DNA from: Hyphobacterium sp.
Lineage (GTDB): Bacteria > Pseudomonadota > Alphaproteobacteria > Caulobacterales > Maricaulaceae
Assembly: GCA_021604625.1 (NCBI GenBank)
Contig: BQJI01000006.1
Location: 1-32,032, forward strand
DNA: 32,032 nucleotides
Direction of reading: 5' to 3'
Part shown: positions 7,321 to 15,550 of the stretch, one piece after another
Position numbering within the stretch: the first letter of the stretch is position 1
Layout of the letters: the number at the start of each line of letters is the position of its first letter
Program-made: the position numbers and the translations under genes
The notes under the pieces: generated by a model
The model's input: the letters and a program-made list of their open reading frames with translations, nothing else
Database searches by the model: none
Told to the model about the DNA's origin: nothing

Positions 7321-7857
7321 CTATTCCCGCCGGGCTTCGACGGAATCGGTAATGAACCAGTCAGTACCGGGATAGCGACGTTCGATTGTCTGGCGATAAT
7401 GATCATCCGAGACGCGGTCCATGCGGGTGCGCGAGTCGAACGCGCCGTGCTGATCCTCACCCGAAAACGTTGATTCAAAGCCGGTATCGGTGAGCGTGAT
7501 GGCCTGATCAGAGTCGATCCAGCGATTATTGCGCCCGTCGAAAAACCGGACCGAGTAGAGGTTTTCTGTCGGTTCAAATGTGGTGATGACGGTGCCGATC
7601 CAGTCACCGGTTTCATTATCAACCCAATAGGAGCGCATGCCCAGCCCGTCGAATACGCGGGTGGTGGTGACCGAGAAATGCTTCGTTGTGGACTGCCCCG
7701 GCCCCTGAACCAGGAAGTTTTCGAGCTGCCATCTTCCTTCCTGATAGGCGAAATTGTCGAAGAACTCCCGCGCAGCGTGATGTGGGTCGTAATCGATCTG
7801 CTGCGCGACAGCTGTGCCGGGCAATGCCAGAAACCAAAGCAGAGTGATCACTCTCAT
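7321..7857 (-). CDS. Small secreted protein, possibly lipocalin/DUF1579-like
   Basis: The product is 178 residues with a signal peptide (MRVITLLWFLALPGTAVAQQ). The mature part alternates short beta-strand-like stretches (GRWQLENFLVQGPG, HFSVTTTRVFDGLGMRSYWVD, WIGTVITTFEPTENLYSVRFFDG, FESTFSGEDQHGAFDSRTRMDRV) such as occur in small beta-barrel proteins. The 'EGRW...FDGLGMRSYW' part is loosely like DUF1579-type proteins. This is fold-level inference; I do not recognise the family with confidence. The ATG at 7855-7857 has GGAG 10 nt upstream. It lies 88 bp after flgL on the same strand, but nothing suggests a flagellar role. Confidence 0.65.
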   Translation of the reverse strand: MRVITLLWFLALPGTAVAQQIDYDPHHAAREFFDNFAYQEGRWQLENFLVQGPGQSTTKHFSVTTTRVFDGLGMRSYWVDNETGDWIGTVITTFEPTENLYSVRFFDGRNNRWIDSDQAITLTDTGFESTFSGEDQHGAFDSRTRMDRVSDDHYRQTIERRYPGTDWFITDSVEARRE

Positions 7858-7945
7858 TATGTACAATCTCCGGAAATTTATATCATCAACCGAGAAGTAT
7901 GAGGTTCATTCTTGCTTGTAATCTGACAATTTCGTGAAATGGCAC

Positions 7946-8860
7946 CTACCTCAAGAACGGCAATAACGACACCTGGCTGAGAACGGAGAATGTCTGAGCC
8001 GCGACATCGACCGCCGTCTGGGCTTGCTGGAAGCGCGTTGCCGCAGTGGCCATATCGGCATCCTCCAACCCGCCGATCAGGCTGGTCAGGTAATCCGATT
8101 TCTGCTGTTGACTGGCGATCATGTTTTCGACGCGCGATTGCTGGGCGCCGTTTTCGCCAACGATGTCGCCTATCGCATCGAATGCGGTCATGACGTTGGC
8201 GATTTCACCCTGAAGATAGGCTTGCTGGGTATCGGTCAACGGGCCGTCGAGCGGACCATTCGCCCCGGCATCAAATTCCGCCAGACGTTTGAACGCCGCC
8301 ATCAGGTCTTCGCCGACCTCGCTGGCGAGAATACCCACTTCCAGCGTCACCTGGTCATCGAGCTTGGCGACCGGGCGGCGATTGGAATTGACAAATACAT
8401 CCGCTGCGGTCGGCGCGGCCACAAGATCATCGAGCGAGGTGGCAGAAATCGGCGCCGTATCAGTTCGTGTGCCACCAAAAACATAACCGCCGGCATATTG
8501 GGTCGAGAGCGCATTGCGCGCGTTTTCAAACGCTTCGCGCGCCTGACTCATAATGTGGGTGCCATCAATGGTCGTCATGGCAACGCGCAGATCGGTCGCC
8601 GCATCAGTCAGCTGATCGAGGGCGATCGAGGTGATTTCCATCCGGCTTTCAACGCGCTCGGCGGTAAATTTATAGGCATCTGCGCGATCCCGGGCACCAT
8701 AGGCTGCGGCAATCGATTCCGCCTTGTGACCTGCGCCTTTCAGATCCGGATAGAGTTTTCCGCTGGCCAGTTGTTGCTGGGCTTCAAACACATTGCGCTG
8801 CGCCTTCATCAAATCGAGAAGCGCGGTCTGTGAAGCAGCGGCGGTCGCGATGCGGGTCAT
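7946..8860 (-). CDS. flgL: Flagellar hook-associated protein FlgL (HAP3)
   Basis: FlgL is the second hook-filament junction protein and is exported through the flagellar channel after FlgK. The 304-residue product has the flagellin-like N-terminal coiled region ('MTRIATAAASQTALLDLMKAQRNVFEAQQQLASGKLYPDL', with QLASGK as the family mark) and the matching C-terminal helix ('AATRFQQAQTAVDVAAQTFSVLSQVSLLPFLR'). The central domain includes 'YVFGGTRTDTAPI', a common FlgL motif. It begins 10 bp after flgK, and its AGGAG site lies across the flgK stop, so the two genes are co-translated. It is probably expressed from the flgK promoter as a late, sigma54-dependent unit. Confidence 0.93.
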   Translation of the reverse strand: MTRIATAAASQTALLDLMKAQRNVFEAQQQLASGKLYPDLKGAGHKAESIAAAYGARDRADAYKFTAERVESRMEITSIALDQLTDAATDLRVAMTTIDGTHIMSQAREAFENARNALSTQYAGGYVFGGTRTDTAPISATSLDDLVAAPTAADVFVNSNRRPVAKLDDQVTLEVGILASEVGEDLMAAFKRLAEFDAGANGPLDGPLTDTQQAYLQGEIANVMTAFDAIGDIVGENGAQQSRVENMIASQQQKSDYLTSLIGGLEDADMATAATRFQQAQTAVDVAAQTFSVLSQVSLLPFLR

Positions 8861-8870
8861 CTCATCACTC

Positions 8871-11009
8871 CTAGATCAGGCTCAAAAGCGTATCGGTCAG
8901 TTCTTTTGCGGTCTGCAGAAGCCGGGCCGAAGCGTTATAGGATTGCTGGAACAGCGTCATGTTGGCGAGTTCTTCATCGAGGCTGACGCCTTCGACATCA
9001 GCGCGTTTCTGATCGGCAGCGGATTTCAGCGATTGTGCCGATGCCATGGCGCGCTCTGCACCGGCAGCGCGAGATCCGACATCGCCCGCAATCCGGGCGG
9101 CAAAGTTTTCAAGCGTTGCCGTGCTGGCGGAAAAACGGCCGGCCGCGCCAAAACTGCGCTGGCGGGTCAATGCTGCCTGCAAGGCATGTCCACCACGACT
9201 ATCGCCCGCCGCAATCACGAAATCGCCGACCGCCGGCGAACCGGCTAGGTCGAGCCTGGCCAGGGAAAGCTGCGAGGAATCAGCGCGAATGCGTGATGCG
9301 ACTTGCGGCAGATCGGTCCGGTTGGCTGTCGCCGCAAGATCAACGCCAAACATCTGGCTGAAGGAAAGGCCGGTATTGCCGCGTTCCGTCGTATCGGTGA
9401 CGAGTTCGACCTCGAAACTGCCATAGCCGGATGTGGGCGTCTGAACGAGCTCACCCGATGCGTTCAGACTGAAGGTGGCATAGCGCCCGAGACCGGAAAC
9501 CGTATCGTTCAACTGCGTCAGAAGATCGTTGAAGCTGGTGCCGCCGATACTGATGGAGACGTTCTGGGCGATGGTGCCCTGAGCGGAATTGACGCGAAAC
9601 TCCAGCGTTTCACCGGCGGTGAAACCATGTGCGTCGGTCGATGTGAGCCCGCTCTGGAAAAACAAGGGGCGTTGCGATTCCACCAGATCATTGAGTCCGA
9701 AGAAATGCGCAAATCCACGCCCGCCGCGATCGGAGGGCGTGGTTTCGTCCTGCAAGGTCGCGACGCCGCTGCCGGTCGTGGCTGAAACCGTCATTTGCCC
9801 GTCCGCGAATGTTGCGCTGCCATCTGCGCCCAATGCCGTGTTCAACGCCGAAACGAAATCCGCAATTGTGGTTCCGCCAAACGCGGTTGCTGCGGCACCA
9901 TCAACGCTGAGTGTACCGGCGTCGAAATCGACATCGATCTGCTTGGCCAGAGCGCCATTGCTGTCGACGACCGCGACCGTTGTGGCACCGGTAAAGCCAA
10001 GGGCGTCGGTTGTCAGCAAGCCGGTGTTTCGGCCTGCGAGGGTGGTGGGCGGCGGATAGGCGGTTGAATCATTGTGCTCACGGTTGATCGCATCGGCTGC
10101 GCCGGAGACCATTTCGGCGATCTCTTCCATCAGGATTGGCAGCTCTATGTCGCGCAAATCCATGTGCGCTTTCAGTTCGCCAGACCCGATATGGGAATTG
10201 AAATCCATTTGGGCCGTGCCATTTGCCGCCTGGATTGTAATCCGGGCGTAATCCACGCCGGCCGCGCCTGTCCCCGATGGCGCATAGCCCAGCACAGACG
10301 GTCCGTTTTCAACCAGCGGCACACCATCGGATGTTGAAACAAACGTCCGGCCATCGCCGTTTGTGGTGGTTCTGATGTCGATATATTTTGCCAATTCGTC
10401 AATCAGCTCGGCTTGCCGGTTCTGGGCGCCTGTCGAATCTGCTGCAGCGGCGGAGAGCGATTGCACTTCTCCGTTCAACGCCGAAAGCTCGGTTGTCAGC
10501 TCATTGATCCGGCCAATGGTCGAGCCGATACGGGTATCGGATTCCTGGCGAAGGACGCGAAGTTCGCTGTTCAGACGGCGGCCTTCGTCAAAGAAGGATT
10601 GCAGATCCGATGCGACCGACAGCCTTGAGACGCTGAGTGATGGATCGATTGCAGCAGAAGAAATCGACGAAAACGCCTGATTGAGACGCGAGAAGATCGA
10701 ACCCTGATCGTCGAAAGTTCCGACTTGCGCCTGAAAACGATCGAGTGACTGGCCGAGAATTTCGGCAGCCGAAGCCTGCGACGTCGCCCGAACAGAGGCG
10801 GCTTGCAGAAACGCATCGGCGACGCGAACAACACCGGAAACGCTGACGCCGAACCCGCGACCGTCGATAACGCGCGTGGTGAAGTTTGCTTCCGTCCGCG
10901 CATAGCCCGGCGTGTTGACATTGGCGACATTGTTGGAGGCCGACCGAATGCCGACCTGACTGGCCTGCAGGCCAGACAATGCACTTCCAAGAATTGAGCT
11001 CAGCGACAT
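8871..11009 (-). CDS. flgK: Flagellar hook-associated protein FlgK (HAP1)
   Basis: FlgK caps the hook and anchors the filament. The N-terminus 'MSLSSILGSALSGLQASQVGIRSASNNVANVNTPGYARTEANF' contains the flagellar rod/hook signature (SNNVANVNTPGYAR). The C-terminus 'DEELANMTLFQQSYNASARLLQTAKELTDTLLSLI' is the standard FlgK terminal helix. At 712 residues it is longer than the enterobacterial protein (about 550). The extra length is a central, Ala/Thr/Gly-rich D2/D3-type region, which is usual for alphaproteobacteria. GGAGG lies about 6 nt upstream of the ATG at 11007-11009. It heads the flgK-flgL operon, divergent from fliK. Confidence 0.95.
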   Translation of the reverse strand: MSLSSILGSALSGLQASQVGIRSASNNVANVNTPGYARTEANFTTRVIDGRGFGVSVSGVVRVADAFLQAASVRATSQASAAEILGQSLDRFQAQVGTFDDQGSIFSRLNQAFSSISSAAIDPSLSVSRLSVASDLQSFFDEGRRLNSELRVLRQESDTRIGSTIGRINELTTELSALNGEVQSLSAAAADSTGAQNRQAELIDELAKYIDIRTTTNGDGRTFVSTSDGVPLVENGPSVLGYAPSGTGAAGVDYARITIQAANGTAQMDFNSHIGSGELKAHMDLRDIELPILMEEIAEMVSGAADAINREHNDSTAYPPPTTLAGRNTGLLTTDALGFTGATTVAVVDSNGALAKQIDVDFDAGTLSVDGAAATAFGGTTIADFVSALNTALGADGSATFADGQMTVSATTGSGVATLQDETTPSDRGGRGFAHFFGLNDLVESQRPLFFQSGLTSTDAHGFTAGETLEFRVNSAQGTIAQNVSISIGGTSFNDLLTQLNDTVSGLGRYATFSLNASGELVQTPTSGYGSFEVELVTDTTERGNTGLSFSQMFGVDLAATANRTDLPQVASRIRADSSQLSLARLDLAGSPAVGDFVIAAGDSRGGHALQAALTRQRSFGAAGRFSASTATLENFAARIAGDVGSRAAGAERAMASAQSLKSAADQKRADVEGVSLDEELANMTLFQQSYNASARLLQTAKELTDTLLSLI

Positions 11010-11060
11010 GCCGCCTCCTTCGCCAGATTACCGTGTGACGGGTAGAAACATGCCGGGTAG

Positions 11061-11076
11061 CGGGCAGTTATTGCCG
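11061..11076 (-). promoter_or_regulatory. Candidate FlbD (ftr-like) enhancer element
   Basis: The minus strand reads CGGCAATAACTGCCCG, preceded by CT. It shares the CGGCA...AA...GCC layout with elements at 11285-11299 and 13910-13926, and resembles the Caulobacter ftr sequence as I remember it. Assignment is by resemblance only. Confidence 0.4.
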
Positions 11077-11205
11077 AGGAAATCGGGTAAAACAGCCGCA
11101 CCGAATGAACGTGCAACTTCCGCTTACCTTTTGATTTTACTTCACTATCTAGCATTTCCTGTCCCACGGCCACAGCAATGGCCAATTTGTGTGGTGATGA
11201 ACGTC

Positions 11206-11220
11206 GCAATGCGGGGGCCA
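11206..11220 (-). promoter_or_regulatory. Candidate sigma54 promoter for flgK-flgL
   Basis: The minus strand reads TGGCCCCCGCATTGC, which has GG and GC at the required 10-bp spacing, a TGGC start at -24 and TTGC at -12. The predicted start near 11194 would leave a leader of about 185 nt before flgK, longer than usual, which lowers confidence. Confidence 0.5.
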
Positions 11221-11284
11221 GATCAGGCCACGGTCGGTGCTGGATGTTATTTCGGTTCACCCGGCAGATTCAGCCACGCGGACG

Positions 11285-11299
11285 CGGCGATTCCTGCCG
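11285..11299 (-). promoter_or_regulatory. Candidate FlbD (ftr-like) enhancer element
   Basis: The minus strand reads CGGCAGGAATCGCCG, preceded by CT, with CGGC/GCCG arms around a 7-bp centre. It lies about 85 bp from the fliK sigma54 promoter and about 90 bp from the proposed flgK start, a reasonable distance for a bacterial enhancer serving both. Confidence 0.4.
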
Positions 11300-11370
11300 A
11301 GCGGTATAATTCGACCCACAGCCGTTCCAATTTTTTGAAGTGTAAACAATAGCTTATATAGTTACCGAAC

Positions 11371-11385
11371 TGGCACGCAGTTTGC
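11371..11385 (+). promoter_or_regulatory. Sigma54 (RpoN) promoter for fliK-flgD
   Basis: TGGCAC-GCAGT-TTGC matches the -24/-12 consensus TGGCAC-N5-TTGC exactly. The predicted transcript starts near 11397, about 50 nt before the chosen fliK ATG (11448). A GACTC at 11386-11390 is a possible CcrM (GANTC) methylation site next to the -12 element. Promoters of this kind need an activator such as FlbD, which is encoded at 19840. Confidence 0.88.
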
Positions 11386-11447
11386 GACTCCGTTATGTGG
11401 GTGCGTGGGCCAACGGGGTTCACGCTGCATGGGAGACACAGGACGGA

Positions 11448-13205
11448 ATGGACTCGATCGCTTCGATCCTGCCGCAAATTGCCAGCGCCAATGGCGCGAC
11501 CGGCAATGCTGCGCCTGAAGCTGCAGAGTCCGGATTGTTCGCCTCTTTGCTGGCAGCTCAAACGACACCGGTATCGCCGGTTCCCGCCGTCAATCCGCGT
11601 CCCCAGGGCGACACCCGCTTTGCACCTCAATCGTCCACATCCGAAACCGGCTCCGTTCTGGCCAGTCTGACCACATCTTTGTCAACGCCGTCGCCTGCTG
11701 CCTCCTCCACCACAGGAAACCCGGCAGAGACAGCGATCCCAGCGGTGAATATGTTACTGGCTGGCGATGGAGATTTGGCGGTGCAAGTCAACGCTGAACC
11801 GGCAGGGATGCAGGCAATGGCCAATGCAGGCGGCGTGACGGCAGCGCCAATACAGGCACAAACGGCTGAGAAGTTATCCGCCACAATTGCCGCCAAGTCG
11901 GGCCAGAACGAAATGGACATCCCGGCTATAAATACCAAGTCGGGTCAAAACGAATTGGACATCCCGGCTATAAATAGCAAGATGTCCCCGGATGATGGCA
12001 AGCAGGAGTCTGGTCCGGAGGCCGCACAGCAATCCAAGTCTGCCTCAATTGAGGGTGTCCGGACAGCAAGCCAATGGGATAACGCAACAAGAATACCCGT
12101 CTTTCCCGCGCCGTTGGCTGAGACATCCGCGCCATCATCACCCGCAACGCTTGTGTCACCAACAGCGTCGCTCACGCCCACGCTACCACCTTCGGCGACA
12201 GCCACTCAGGCGGGTGATGCTGCGCAACAACCGCCGAACATAAATGACAAATCTGTCTCCTCCCTTCCGCTGGCTGAGACGCGGCCGCCTTCACCGGCGT
12301 TTGCCATCGCTTCCTTGCCTTCAACGTCTACGGTTGCAGATGCTGCCTCCCAGAGCAGCCAGTCGATGCCGGAACCTGCTCTGTTAAACGAGATTCAAGC
12401 GGGTGTGCGGGCCCGTAGAGACTCGGCACCCACCGATCGGGCTGCCGACACGATTGCCATGTCAGGTCGAAAATCAACCGGCAACAGCGAGGCTGCGGGC
12501 AAGAAATCAATAGTGCCTGAAATCAAATCAACGCCGTCAACTCAACCTCCGACGGTGTCCGCACCTCAAATGCAATCGCCGCAGGTGGATCGCCAATCCG
12601 ATGTGGCGCGCCTGACTGCAATGGGCGATAGACCCACGCCGCCGCCTATCACCGGAATGACGACAACCGAGGCCGATGCAGATAGCGAGCGGGTGGATCT
12701 GTCGACTTTGCGCGCTACCGATGCCAGCCGGACAGCCGAACGTCCCGCAACAGCAGCGGGAACGGCACGTTTCACACCGACCAATGCAGGCTCACTAGCG
12801 GCGCAGATTGCCGCCAAATTCCAGAATGGCGATCGCAAATTTGCCATCCGCATGGACCCGCCGGAGCTTGGCAAGATCGAAGTCAAGCTTCATGTCGGCA
12901 ACGACAATCGCGTCCACGCTATTTTGAGCGCGGAGCGGCCGGAGACGCTGAATGATATGCGCCAGTATGCGCGCGATCTGGAACGCGCCCTCGAAGACGC
13001 CGGCCTACAACTCGAAAATGACGGATTGTCTTTCGAATTGTCCCAAGGCCAAGAGAATGCCGATGAAAACCAGACTGGACAGGATGCATTTTCAGACCTC
13101 GAATTTGCCGAGGACGTATCCGGTCCGGTTACAGCCGCTGCCGTGGCTGCGGAGCTTTACGGCTTCCGTCTGACCGCGCCATCCGGCGTCAATATAAGAT
13201 TGTAG
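11448..13205 (+). CDS. fliK: Flagellar hook-length control protein FliK
   Basis: FliK is secreted during hook growth and switches export specificity from hook to filament proteins. The product is 585 residues. The first ~440 are low-complexity, rich in Ala, Ser, Thr and Pro, as expected for the poorly conserved ruler part. The conserved Flg_hook domain is near the C-terminus: 'KFAIRMDPPELGKIEVKLHVGNDNRVHAILSAERPETLNDMRQYARDLERALEDAGLQLENDGLSFEL'. I place the start at ATG 11448 because the upstream in-frame TTG at 11382 lies inside the sigma54 promoter; AGGA is 4-5 nt upstream of the ATG. A 14-residue unit is duplicated in tandem near residues 150-177. flgD follows after 9 bp. Confidence 0.9.
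   Translation: MDSIASILPQIASANGATGNAAPEAAESGLFASLLAAQTTPVSPVPAVNPRPQGDTRFAPQSSTSETGSVLASLTTSLSTPSPAASSTTGNPAETAIPAVNMLLAGDGDLAVQVNAEPAGMQAMANAGGVTAAPIQAQTAEKLSATIAAKSGQNEMDIPAINTKSGQNELDIPAINSKMSPDDGKQESGPEAAQQSKSASIEGVRTASQWDNATRIPVFPAPLAETSAPSSPATLVSPTASLTPTLPPSATATQAGDAAQQPPNINDKSVSSLPLAETRPPSPAFAIASLPSTSTVADAASQSSQSMPEPALLNEIQAGVRARRDSAPTDRAADTIAMSGRKSTGNSEAAGKKSIVPEIKSTPSTQPPTVSAPQMQSPQVDRQSDVARLTAMGDRPTPPPITGMTTTEADADSERVDLSTLRATDASRTAERPATAAGTARFTPTNAGSLAAQIAAKFQNGDRKFAIRMDPPELGKIEVKLHVGNDNRVHAILSAERPETLNDMRQYARDLERALEDAGLQLENDGLSFELSQGQENADENQTGQDAFSDLEFAEDVSGPVTAAAVAAELYGFRLTAPSGVNIRL
11895..11978 (+). repeat. 42-bp tandem duplication inside fliK
   Basis: Two adjacent 42-bp units encode KSGQNEMDIPAINT and KSGQNELDIPAINS. 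The DNA copies differ at only a few bases, so the duplication is fairly recent. It adds 14 residues to the disordered ruler region. Confidence 0.9.
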
Positions 13206-13214
13206 GAGTTCGAG

Positions 13215-13880
13215 ATGGCAGAGATTGACGCATTAGGTGCCGCTTTCGGGTCGCAAACCGCGAACTCGCAAACCTCACTGGCGAATAATTTCGAAATGTT
13301 CCTGACGCTTCTGACTGAACAAATGAAAGCGCAGGACCCACTCAATCCGCTCGATTCCACCGAATTCGTGAACCAGCTTGTGAATTTTTCAAGCGTGGAA
13401 CAGGAAATCCGGTCCAATCAGAATCTGGAATCGCTGATTTCCATACAGGCGGCTTCCGCGCAAGGTGCTGCAGTTGGCTTTATCGGTCGTGAAGCGACTG
13501 TCGGTTCGCCCGATGCGTCCCTGACTGAGGGTTCGGCGGAATGGACCTATGTGATGCCGGAAAACAGTCAGGGCACTTTGCTCTCGGTTCAGGATTCCAG
13601 TGGCCGAACTGTGGCGACCTTTGAAGGCGAAGCCACCACCGGCACGCATACCTTTGAATGGAATGGCGAAGATCAGACCGGAAATGCCATGAATGACGGC
13701 ATCTACACGCTGGAAATCTCAGCCGTGAATGGCGACGGCGTTCCTATTCAGCCTGACATTCTGACCACCGCCCGCGTGACGGGCGTGGATTTTTCAGGTT
13801 CTGAAGTCGTGGTCGAACTGGACGGTATTTTTGTCCGTTTATCTTCGGTTAGAAGCCTGCGAGAGGCAGGCGCAATTTAA
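13215..13880 (+). CDS. flgD: Flagellar hook assembly (capping) protein FlgD
   Basis: FlgD forms the scaffold cap at the tip of the growing hook and helps FlgE subunits polymerise. The 221-residue product begins with the characteristic export/assembly segment 'NNFEMFLTLLTEQMKAQDPLNPLDSTEFVNQLVNFSSVEQEIRSNQNLESL' (about residues 27-77; the MKAQDPLNP core is diagnostic). It continues with a tudor/Fn3-like C-terminal part, 'GRTVATFEGEATTGTHTFEWNGEDQTGNAMNDGIYTLEISA', the FLgD_tudor-Ig pattern. AGGAG lies 6 nt before the ATG. It sits between fliK and flgE, the usual partner genes. Confidence 0.95.
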   Translation: MAEIDALGAAFGSQTANSQTSLANNFEMFLTLLTEQMKAQDPLNPLDSTEFVNQLVNFSSVEQEIRSNQNLESLISIQAASAQGAAVGFIGREATVGSPDASLTEGSAEWTYVMPENSQGTLLSVQDSSGRTVATFEGEATTGTHTFEWNGEDQTGNAMNDGIYTLEISAVNGDGVPIQPDILTTARVTGVDFSGSEVVVELDGIFVRLSSVRSLREAGAI

Positions 13881-13974
13881 TATCGGGTCCATAAGAACCC
13901 GACGCTTGGCGGCAAGAATTCTGCCGGGTGATGATCAAAGCAGAACGCTCCTCATAAAACTCAGGGAGCAAAAT
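13881..13974 (+). promoter_or_regulatory. flgD-flgE intergenic region with weak sigma54-like promoter and ftr-like element
   Basis: CGGCAAGAATTCTGCCG (13910-13926) is a palindrome with CGGCA/TGCCG arms, like the two elements between flgK and fliK. The same bases have GG (13911-13912) and GC (13923-13924) 10 bp apart, so they could be a degenerate sigma54 promoter about 40 nt before flgE. A 6-bp stem TCGGGT/ACCCGA (13883-13888/13897-13902) just after the flgD stop could attenuate read-through; no T tract follows. In Caulobacter the hook gene has its own sigma54 promoter, which makes these signals plausible but unproven. Confidence 0.35.
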
Positions 13975-15363
13975 ATGAGTATCAATTCAGCCCTTTGGGC
14001 CGGTGCGTCCGGTCTGCTGGCAAATTCAAGCGCTTTGGCCGCCGTTTCGGACAATATCGCCAACGTCAACACGGTCGGTTACAAACGTGCGCAAGCGGTA
14101 TTTTCGCCGATGTATGAATCCTACGGTGTAAGCTCACGCTACGCTGCGGGGGGTGTCACCACGAGTAACCGCTTTCAGATTTCCACGGGCGGACTATTAA
14201 CTCCGGGCTCCGCTCCGACCGATCTGGCAATAGCCGGTGATGGTTTCTTCGTTGTCCGACCTGTTGCGGGCAATGTGGAAGGGACCGACGCAGTTCTCTT
14301 CACGCGGTCCGGCGCCTTCTCGGCTGATTCGCAAGGCAACCTCAGAAACGATGCCGGGCTTTTCCTTTTTGGGTGGCCGGTCGCAGCCGATGGCACGGTG
14401 ACGGCAAACCCGTCCGATCTGTCCGGGCTGGAAGCGATTAATCTGTCATCCATCGGCGGTGCAGCAGAAGCCACAACCCTGTTGGGCGTAAATGGTAATC
14501 TGCAAGCAAGCCAGGTCATATCTGCGGATGAAGCCACCTATGACGCGACGGTCAGCGGTACAAATATGGCATCAGGCACTGTCACACCCGATTTCCAGCG
14601 CTCCATTCAAATCTATGACTCTCAAGGCGGCGCAAGAACGATCACGCTGTCTATGCTGAAAAGTGCCACTGCAAATGAATGGCATGCTGAACTACATGTT
14701 ACGCCGTCATCGGATATCACGACCGGAGCCGGACTTGTAGATGGTCAAATGGCTACGGGCTTGATCGCGTTCGATGCTCAAGGTGAAATCGATCTCACCA
14801 ACACAACCCTGCCCCTGACATTGGATTTTCTATCTTCCACCAACGTCGGCGCATTAGGTGCGACCGAGTTTCAATGGGCCGCCAGCACCGGAGTTGCCGG
14901 GCAATCGGTAACGTTAAACCTTGGTTCACCCACACAACCAGGTGGACTTACGCAGTATGACAGTCCGTCAACATTGTCATCAACGCAGGTAAATGGCTCA
15001 GCTTTCGGTACGTTCACTGGCGTTCAGGTCGACAGTGACGGCTTCGTTTATGCTAAGTTTTCCAATGGCATTATTCGTAAAACCTACCAGGTTCCCATTG
15101 CAACCTTTGTCAATGCCAATGGGTTGAGTGTCGAAGCTGGTGGAGCTTACTCGGTGACCCCGGATTCGGGCAGCTACACATTTAACATTCCTGGTAATTC
15201 TGCTGCCGGCACGATCGCTTCTTCAACACTCGAAAATTCCAACGTTGATCTCGCAACGGAATTCACAAGCCTGATCACGACCCAGCGCGCCTATTCGGCA
15301 TCGTCGAAAATCATCACCACGGCCGATGAGATGCTCGATGAAGCGATCCGAATGAAACGCTAA
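13975..15363 (+). CDS. flgE: Flagellar hook protein FlgE
   Basis: FlgE is the structural subunit of the hook. The 462-residue protein begins 'MSINSALWAGASGLLANSSALAAVSDNIANVNTVGYKRAQAVFSPMY', with the flagellar rod/hook signature (SDNIANVNTVGYKR). The FlgE D1 motif 'TDLAIAGDGFFVVRP' is at about 81-95, and the closing helix is 'SNVDLATEFTSLITTQRAYSASSKIITTADEMLDEAIRMKR'. I chose ATG 13975 because AGGGAG lies 6-8 nt upstream and the rod/hook signature begins right after it. A longer in-frame form from 13831 would run back into flgD. A UUCG-loop terminator follows 34 bp after the stop. Confidence 0.95.
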   Translation: MSINSALWAGASGLLANSSALAAVSDNIANVNTVGYKRAQAVFSPMYESYGVSSRYAAGGVTTSNRFQISTGGLLTPGSAPTDLAIAGDGFFVVRPVAGNVEGTDAVLFTRSGAFSADSQGNLRNDAGLFLFGWPVAADGTVTANPSDLSGLEAINLSSIGGAAEATTLLGVNGNLQASQVISADEATYDATVSGTNMASGTVTPDFQRSIQIYDSQGGARTITLSMLKSATANEWHAELHVTPSSDITTGAGLVDGQMATGLIAFDAQGEIDLTNTTLPLTLDFLSSTNVGALGATEFQWAASTGVAGQSVTLNLGSPTQPGGLTQYDSPSTLSSTQVNGSAFGTFTGVQVDSDGFVYAKFSNGIIRKTYQVPIATFVNANGLSVEAGGAYSVTPDSGSYTFNIPGNSAAGTIASSTLENSNVDLATEFTSLITTQRAYSASSKIITTADEMLDEAIRMKR

Positions 15364-15397
15364 CGCTGAACTGATACTGCCTTTCTGAGTTAAGGGC

Positions 15398-15430
15398 CTC
15401 CCGCTTCGGTGGGAGTTCCTTTGCATTTTA
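15398..15430 (+). terminator. Rho-independent terminator after flgE
   Basis: CTCCCGC (15398-15404), a TTCG tetraloop, and GTGGGAG (15409-15415) form a 7-bp stem with one G-U pair. A T-rich stretch with TTT and TTTT follows to about 15430. The CUUCGG closure is an unusually stable loop. It separates flgE from sciP. Confidence 0.75.
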
Positions 15431-15439
15431 GTCATTGAG

Positions 15440-15455
15440 TTAAATGAAGATTTAC
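15440..15455 (+). promoter_or_regulatory. CtrA-like box upstream of sciP
   Basis: TTAA-N7-TTTAC (TTAA at 15440-15443, TTTAC at 15451-15455) differs by one base from the CtrA consensus TTAA-N7-TTAAC. In Caulobacter sciP transcription depends on CtrA, so a site about 100 bp before the sciP start is expected. Confidence 0.6.
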
Positions 15456-15550
15456 CACGGCGTTTAGGTGGAATTTAAGAGCCTTGGCGTATGTTCATCT
15501 CAACAAGGGCGACAAAGAGCGCCTGACGGGTGAACTTAAGGGTGGTGGAA

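Larger units (their letters stand above)
11010..11447. promoter_or_regulatory. Divergent flgK / fliK control region (438 bp)
   Basis: This is the only gene-free stretch over 300 bp. It carries a strong sigma54 promoter toward fliK, a weaker one toward flgK, and two CGGCA-type inverted elements (11061-11076 and 11285-11299). In Caulobacter the corresponding divergent hook-operon region is controlled by sigma54 RNA polymerase, FlbD bound at ftr enhancers, and IHF. The layout here matches that model. The operator assignments are inference. Confidence 0.65.

Noticed and set aside
7940-7960. TGGCAC near the end of flgL as a plus-strand sigma54 promoter
   Set aside because: The -12 element is absent (TCAAG), and no plus-strand gene follows.
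11382-11447. N-terminal extension of FliK from TTG 11382
   Set aside because: It begins inside the -12 element of the sigma54 promoter, upstream of the expected transcript start, so it cannot be translated from that transcript.
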